In this document: positions 59,529 to 64,000 of the stretch, one piece after another
How the letters are laid out: each line of letters opens with the position of its first letter
Numbering within the stretch: position 1 is the stretch's first letter
Assembly: GCF_900111825.1 (NCBI RefSeq)
Contig: NZ_FOJM01000002.1
Location: 394,142-458,141, forward strand
Length of the DNA: 64,000 nucleotides
Reading direction: 5' to 3'
DNA from: Pedobacter suwonensis
GTDB taxonomy: Bacteria > Bacteroidota > Bacteroidia > Sphingobacteriales > Sphingobacteriaceae
Translations under genes and position numbers: made by a program
Notes under the pieces: model-generated
The model's input: the letters and a program-made list of their open reading frames with translations, nothing else
The model's database searches: none
Told to the model about the DNA's origin: nothing

Positions 59529-62237
59529 ATGAAAACAGCACTTAGCCTATTTTTATCTGCTCTTGCACTTATCTTTATATCGGCAACAACTTTAAACAAA
59601 AAAGTTTTTGAGCACAAAACTTTCAATTTTTTTCCAAAGCAAAAAATAGATACACCAGATCAAGACCGCTTTGTGAAAGTTACCCTGGCGCAGGGAGAAT
59701 TTACAGAGCCAACTGAGATGGCAGTGCTCCCTAATCTGGACATTTTAGTTGCCCAGCGCAGAGGTGAAGTATTGATCTATAAGAACCAAACCAAAAAAAT
59801 AAAAGAAGCGGGCAAGCTTGATGTCTATTTCAAAACCAATACCCCGAATGTAAATGCTGAAGAAGGTTTACTGGGCATGGCCGCAGACCCAAAATTTGCA
59901 GTAAATCAATACATTTATCTCTTTTACAGCCCTTTTGACAAATCTGTAAACCGCCTTTCGAGATTTAAACTGGTTAACGATCAGATTGTTAAAGAATCTG
60001 AAAAAATTGTGCTCGAATTCTATTCTCAGCGCGAGATATGTTGCCATACCGGCGGCTCAATTGCTTTTGGATCAGATAATTTGCTTTATGTATCAACAGG
60101 CGACAACTCTACCCCATTTGATGCGCCAAAACAACAATATGTAAACAAAGGTTATGCTCCCCTTGATAACAGAAAAGGATTTGAGCAATATGACTCCAGA
60201 AGATCGGCCGGAAATACCAACGATTTGAGGGGAAAAATACTCAGGATCAAAGTAAATGAAGATGGCACCTATAGCATACCGGATGGCAACCTTTTCCCTA
60301 AAGATACCCCAAAAACCAGACCTGAAATTTATGTAATGGGCAATAGAAACCCTTACCGTATTTCAGTTGATCAGAAAACCAACTTTTTGTACTGGGGTGA
60401 GGTTGGCCCTGATGCCACCAACGACGATCCACTAAGAGGCCCCAGAGGTTATGATGAGGTGAACCAGGCGCGTAAAGCAGGTAATTTTGGATGGCCCCTG
60501 TTTATAGGCAACAACTATCCATATAAGGCTTATGATTATACCAACGGCGCAAACGGAAATGCATTCGATCCCGAATCACCTATAAACAATTCGCCAAACA
60601 ATACCGGTTTGGAGAAACTTCCACCTGCACAACCAGCCTATATCTGGTATCCTTATGGCGAGTCCAAAGAGTTTCCGCAAGTGGGTGCGGGCGGGCGTAC
60701 CGCAATGGCGGGTCCCGTATATTATGCCACTGCTAACTCACCTTACCCAGCTTATTACAATGGAAAGCTGATTATTTATGAATGGGTACGGGGCTGGGTT
60801 AAGGCAGTAACCATGAATGCGCAGGGCGATTACGTAAGTATGGAGCCATTTATGGCTAACGTTTCTTTAGCTGCGCCTATCGATATGGAATTAGGTCCTG
60901 ACGGAAAACTATACATCCTTGAGTATGGTAAAGGCTGGTTTAGCAAAAACCCTGATGCCGCAATTACCAGAATTGATTACCTGAAAGGTAACCGTCCGCC
61001 GGCTATTGAACGCCTTAATATCGCAAAAACCAGTGGTTTACTGCCTTATAAAATGACGGCAACCGTTACGGCTAAAGACCCTGACGGCGACCCTTTAAAA
61101 TACATATGGAACTTAGGGAAAGGAATTACCAAAACCACCAGTACCCCAACATTAAATTATACTTTTACTAAAAAAGGCGAATATCCGGTAAGCGTTACGG
61201 TGATAGACAACAGCAAAGCTTCTGCAAAAAGCCAGGTAATACCTGTTTATGCAGGTAACGAACACCCAACTGTAACCATTAATTTAAGTGGTAACAAGAG
61301 TTTTTATTTCCCGAATAAAGCAATTGATTATAAAGTTTTAGTAAGCGATAAAGGTGCAAAGGTGAATGCCAACCGCATTTACATCTCAAACACCTATACC
61401 GAAGGGACTGATTTGGCCGGCGCACAATTAGGCCACCAGCAGGCAGCACAAACGCTAATTGGCAAATCGCTCATGCTGAAATCCGATTGTAGCACCTGCC
61501 ATAAAGAATCAGCTGTTTCTATTGGCCCTGCTTTCGAAAAAATAGCAACGAAATATAAAAATGATAGTAAAGCCGTTGATTACCTGGCATCAAAAGTAAT
61601 TGGTGGTAGCCATGGTGTATGGGGAGAAGTACCAATGCCTGCACACCCGGCAATGAAAGAAGCCGAAGTGAAGAAAATTACTGAGTGGATTATGACTTTA
61701 GGCAACAAAGAAGCCGTTAAAGCCTCACTACCAACTTCGGGAAAAATCGTTCCTGCAACAGCTGCAGATAAAAAGAAAACGGTATTTACTTTAAAGGCAA
61801 CCTATACCGATGCAGGTGGTGCAGGTTTAAAACCGTTAACCACAACAAACGTTATCAACCTCAAAAGCAATATCATCGATGCAGATGACATTAAAGATTT
61901 TGCAGGTTTTGAACGTAAAGACATTTATGGCGGCGAAAAACTCATTCTCACCAAAGACAATGGTTGGATAGCCATTAAAAATGTCGATTTAACCGGTATT
62001 TCAGGTTTTAGCTATTCATTTCTGAACCTCAATCCTGAATCCGACGGAGAAATTGAAATCAGACTAGATGATAGTAAAGGCATGTTGATTGGTAAGTCTA
62101 CCTTTAGAAAAAGTGTGCCGGTACAAATGATTTCGGACGGGAAGTTACACGATATTTATTTTGTGTTCAAAACCCTAAAAACGGGTGATAAGAAGAAACA
62201 GACCATAATCCAATCGATTACAGTAGCGCCTAAATAA
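59529..62237 (+). CDS. PQQ-type sugar dehydrogenase with PKD and cytochrome c domains
   Basis: The 902-residue protein has a signal peptide (LFLSALALIFISATTL), then a soluble-glucose-dehydrogenase-type six-bladed propeller (about 45-480; RQREICCHTGGSIAF-like segment, RGKILRIKVNEDGTYSI, VMGNRNPYRISVD). A PKD domain follows (about 500-590), then a class I cytochrome c with heme site C654-S-T-C657-H658 (KSDCSTCHKESAV) and Met in VPMPAHP. The C-terminal 150 residues are a beta-sandwich, CBM6-like (GFERKDIYGGEKLI). Electrons from sugar oxidation could pass directly to the built-in heme. Such tandem architectures are typical of Sphingobacteria and act in the periplasm. Confidence 0.85.
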   Translation: MKTALSLFLSALALIFISATTLNKKVFEHKTFNFFPKQKIDTPDQDRFVKVTLAQGEFTEPTEMAVLPNLDILVAQRRGEVLIYKNQTKKIKEAGKLDVYFKTNTPNVNAEEGLLGMAADPKFAVNQYIYLFYSPFDKSVNRLSRFKLVNDQIVKESEKIVLEFYSQREICCHTGGSIAFGSDNLLYVSTGDNSTPFDAPKQQYVNKGYAPLDNRKGFEQYDSRRSAGNTNDLRGKILRIKVNEDGTYSIPDGNLFPKDTPKTRPEIYVMGNRNPYRISVDQKTNFLYWGEVGPDATNDDPLRGPRGYDEVNQARKAGNFGWPLFIGNNYPYKAYDYTNGANGNAFDPESPINNSPNNTGLEKLPPAQPAYIWYPYGESKEFPQVGAGGRTAMAGPVYYATANSPYPAYYNGKLIIYEWVRGWVKAVTMNAQGDYVSMEPFMANVSLAAPIDMELGPDGKLYILEYGKGWFSKNPDAAITRIDYLKGNRPPAIERLNIAKTSGLLPYKMTATVTAKDPDGDPLKYIWNLGKGITKTTSTPTLNYTFTKKGEYPVSVTVIDNSKASAKSQVIPVYAGNEHPTVTINLSGNKSFYFPNKAIDYKVLVSDKGAKVNANRIYISNTYTEGTDLAGAQLGHQQAAQTLIGKSLMLKSDCSTCHKESAVSIGPAFEKIATKYKNDSKAVDYLASKVIGGSHGVWGEVPMPAHPAMKEAEVKKITEWIMTLGNKEAVKASLPTSGKIVPATAADKKKTVFTLKATYTDAGGAGLKPLTTTNVINLKSNIIDADDIKDFAGFERKDIYGGEKLILTKDNGWIAIKNVDLTGISGFSYSFLNLNPESDGEIEIRLDDSKGMLIGKSTFRKSVPVQMISDGKLHDIYFVFKTLKTGDKKKQTIIQSITVAPK

Positions 62238-62244
62238 TAATTTT

Positions 62245-62284
62245 TTAACATTGGATTTCCGCCTACGCGGGAATTCAATGTTAA
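62245..62284. terminator. Long hairpin after the sugar dehydrogenase
   Basis: The arms TTAACATTGGATTTCCGC (62245-62262) and its near-complement ending at 62284 pair with a four-base loop, about 8 bp past the stop. T-rich flanks allow termination on either strand. Confidence 0.65.
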
Positions 62285-62464
62285 TCAATATAAACTGACA
62301 GGCTTTTTGCCAAATGGCGGGCTTCAACAGCTCATCAAAGCATCTTGCTGGCTGTTTGGATTACCTGTCCCGAGCCTCGGGAGGCTCAACATGAACATCG
62401 AAAGCAGATATCAGCTTGATATCCTCATTTTATAAAAAAATGGTGTTTTAATATCCATCATTAA
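62285..62464. other. Short spacer with a GC palindrome
   Basis: A perfect palindrome TCCCGAG-C-CTCGGGA at 62369-62383 resembles the dispersed hairpins common in these genomes. No gene. Confidence 0.4.
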
Positions 62465-62472
62465 TATCTTTG
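62465..62472 (+). promoter_or_regulatory. TATCTTTG box, candidate -7 element
   Basis: TATCTTTG matches TAnnTTTG exactly and lies 12 bp before the HAD start codon. A clear TTTG is not visible at the usual distance upstream. Confidence 0.45.
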
Positions 62473-62484
62473 CAGTAAATCAGG

Positions 62485-63129
62485 ATGAATCTCATGCAAA
62501 ATATTAAAAACATAATTTTCGATTACGGAAACGTAATATTTGATATCGATTTCAAAGTTGCCCAGGCTTCTTTTCAAAAGTTAGGCGTTAATGATATCGA
62601 GAATTTCTTTGCGCATAAAGCACACAACCAATTATTTGATGATTTTGAAACCGGTGCCATTTCTCCTTCCGAATTTAGAGCAGGAATTAGAAATGCCGCA
62701 GGCAATTCCGAATTAACCGATCAGCAGATTGACGAAGCATGGAACAGCCTGTTAATCGGAACCATACAGGAGAACCATAATTTATTACTTGAAGTAAAAG
62801 AAAAGTACCGTACGTTCTTGTTGAGCAATAACAATGAAATCCACTATGATTGGATTATCAATTACCTGAAAACCACTTTCGAAATTAATAATTATGATGC
62901 TTATTTTGAGAAAGCTTATTTCTCTCAGCACATGAAGCTCCGTAAACCCAATACCAATATTTTCGAACAGGTTTTAAAAGAAAATAACCTTGATCCGGCC
63001 GAGACGCTGTTTATCGACGATAGTCCACAGCATATAGAAGGCGCCAAAAAAGTGGGCTTAAATACCTTATTAATGACCGAAAAACCGTCACAATTGGGCG
63101 CATTTTTAAAAGCGAACGGAATTTTATAA
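62485..63129 (+). CDS. HAD-superfamily IA hydrolase (phosphatase-like)
   Basis: The 214-residue protein has the HAD motifs: I, nucleophile Asp in IIFDYGNVIFDID (second acid replaced by the Gly-Asn type as in YihX); II, LLSNNNEIH; III, Lys in MKLRKPNTNIF; IV, FIDDSPQHIEGA. Family IA with helical cap. It could dephosphorylate small sugar phosphates such as glucose-1-phosphate. Starts 62485 or 62494 are equally possible. Followed 6 bp later by a DUF962 gene, so they are an operon. Confidence 0.9.
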   Translation: MNLMQNIKNIIFDYGNVIFDIDFKVAQASFQKLGVNDIENFFAHKAHNQLFDDFETGAISPSEFRAGIRNAAGNSELTDQQIDEAWNSLLIGTIQENHNLLLEVKEKYRTFLLSNNNEIHYDWIINYLKTTFEINNYDAYFEKAYFSQHMKLRKPNTNIFEQVLKENNLDPAETLFIDDSPQHIEGAKKVGLNTLLMTEKPSQLGAFLKANGIL

Positions 63130-63135
63130 ATTAAT

Positions 63136-63451
63136 ATGTCAGAAAAAAAGTTTAAGTCGTTAAAAGAGTTCTACCCATTTTATTTATCAGAACATCGCAA
63201 TAGCACATCTCGTGTGCTGCATTTTATCGGTACCGGATTAGTTTGCCTGGCTTTTTTTACCGGATTTCTTTTTCATAACTGGCATTTCTTTTTGGCCAGT
63301 ATTGGGTTATGGCTTTGCATGGGTTGGACATTTCTTTTTTGAAAAAAATAAACCCGCTACCTTTCAATACCCGCTTTATAGTTTAGCCAGCGATTTTATG
63401 CTGTTTTATGATTTGTTAACGGGCAAACAATCTTTTATAGTGAAAACTTAA
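63136..63451 (+). pseudogene. DUF962/Mpo1-like gene with a one-base frameshift
   Basis: The first frame (MSEKKFKSLKEFYPFYLSEH; NSTSRVLHFIGTGLVCLAFF) is the start of a Mpo1/DUF962 membrane protein but stops after 68 residues. A different frame continues with GYGFAWVGHFFFEKNKPATF then QYPLYSLASDFMLFYDLLTG, the expected C-terminal half, to TAA at 63449-63451. Removing one G from the GGG at about 63302-63304 restores a protein of about 104 residues. So an intact gene is one insertion away: true mutation or sequencing error. Confidence 0.8.
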
Positions 63452-63471
63452 TTTTGCGATATTCAGCGCAC

Positions 63472-63523
63472 TATCCTTTTTGGCTGTCACCCTGACCGTA
63501 GTCGAAGGGCAGCCAAAAGGATA
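63472..63523. repeat. Hairpin TATCCTTTTTGGCTG / CAGCCAAAAGGATA
   Basis: Inverted arms of 14-15 bp enclose a core containing GTAGTCGAAGGG. The core resembles intergenic repeats with TTCGACTACG. Non-coding, perhaps a REP-like or MITE-like element. Confidence 0.55.
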
Positions 63524-63856
63524 TAGCAAAAGCGAGGCTGCACCTACCAAAGGACTATTGCATGCTCGTTTCCAAAAAGCAACTGATCTTTTATAAGAGA
63601 TAATTGTTTTGGTGACTAAAAAAAAAATCCCCATCCCGAATGAAGTGTAGCAGAGATCCCTTCGACTACGCTACCATTGACGTTATTTTGTAATTACCCG
63701 TTAATGAGCAGAATGCGGCATCATGCATTTCCGTATAGCTAGGCCATAGCACCGTATCACCGTTCTACTTAAAACCGGCCTAATAAATTTTTCGGACTGC
63801 ACTGTTCTAACCATAACACTGGCTTTAAAAGAAAAATTTTCAGCCGGCATTTTTTG

Positions 63857-63880
63857 TTACTTTTTGATGCCAAAAAGTAA
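63857..63880. repeat. Hairpin TTACTTTTTG / CAAAAAGTAA
   Basis: Perfect 10-bp arms with a short loop, a frequently met hairpin in Bacteroidota intergenic DNA. No gene is near. Confidence 0.5.
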
Positions 63881-64000
63881 GAGCCCTTCGGCGGCGGTGA
63901 GCCGAGGCAAGAATTGTGCGAAGGAAAAAGCGTCAATCATATTGATTTTTATATCATAAATTATCCCTCAGGATGACAATCACACTTATTTAGAAATGAC

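Larger units (their letters stand above)
63452..64000. other. Right-edge intergenic region with dispersed hairpin repeats
   Basis: No gene seen. It contains two hairpins described separately and TTCGACTACG-type sequences (63660 and inside the hairpin at 63472), typical of the short repeats scattered through Sphingobacteria genomes. Confidence 0.4.

Noticed and set aside
1..64000. CRISPR array
   Set aside because: No regularly spaced direct repeats of 25-40 bp and no cas gene seen; the only regular repeats are the 9-mers at 52875-52935.

Overview
The window looks like Bacteroidota, most probably a Pedobacter-like member of the Sphingobacteriaceae. The evidence is the gene families (DnaE2/ImuA/ImuB cassette, LigD, TlpA/DUF4369 thioredoxin, TetX-like FAD monooxygenase, PQQ-type sugar dehydrogenase with PKD and cytochrome c parts), lipoprotein signals, and several TAnnTTTG-type -7 promoter boxes. 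No rRNA or species marker is present, so the genus is an inference.

Layout. 1-3.3 kb: a gene remnant, then a large lipoprotein with a nuclease-like C-terminus overlapping a small secreted LRR-like protein. 3.4-6.6 kb: a Crp-family regulator, an MFS exporter and a wrecked FAD monooxygenase, cut by a 5'-truncated IS110 copy that on its other side abuts a wrecked minus-strand gene. 6.9-9.3 kb: a GNAT acetyltransferase and remnants of ssb, a serine recombinase and a lipoprotein. 9.7-17.2 kb: a hypothetical gene, a full IS110 element, an orphan PAS histidine kinase, a TlpA-like thioredoxin and a divergent HxlR/quinone-oxidoreductase-type pair. 17.4-26.2 kb: lipoproteins, two large unrecognised envelope proteins, a SRAP gene and a three-gene ferredoxin operon. 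26.3-36.5 kb: a DNA-repair block with two radC scraps, imuA-imuB-dnaE2, an ExoIII-LigD fusion and a DUF3606 gene. 36.9-49.1 kb: a paralogous GNAT, a YhcG/DUF1016 nuclease, an AraC-controlled monooxygenase operon, a second orphan PAS kinase, DUF1810, an amidohydrolase and a LytTR regulator. 49.6-53.2 kb: a frameshifted LRR lipoprotein, a tyrosine recombinase and the tRNA-CAT gene it faces. 53.4-64 kb: tightly built chromosomal genes (Pif1-like helicase, Hsp70, AraC, two cold-shock genes, sugar dehydrogenase, HAD phosphatase, DUF962).

The recombinase lies 236 bp from the 3' end of the tRNA and is preceded by four copies of a 9-mer. Everything to its left is rich in remnants, duplications and IS pieces, and the right side is mostly intact. 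I infer that the left 53 kb is, or belongs to, an integrated or repeatedly invaded accessory region whose far end is outside the window.

The repair genes could act together: SRAP handles abasic-site crosslinks, ImuA/ImuB/DnaE2 bypass lesions, and the ExoIII-LigD fusion could process and seal breaks. The most unusual items are the ExoIII-LigD fusion, the ferredoxin operon with an Asp-substituted second cluster motif, the candidate nuclease-lipoprotein/LRR pair, and a candidate small RNA at about 42.6 kb.
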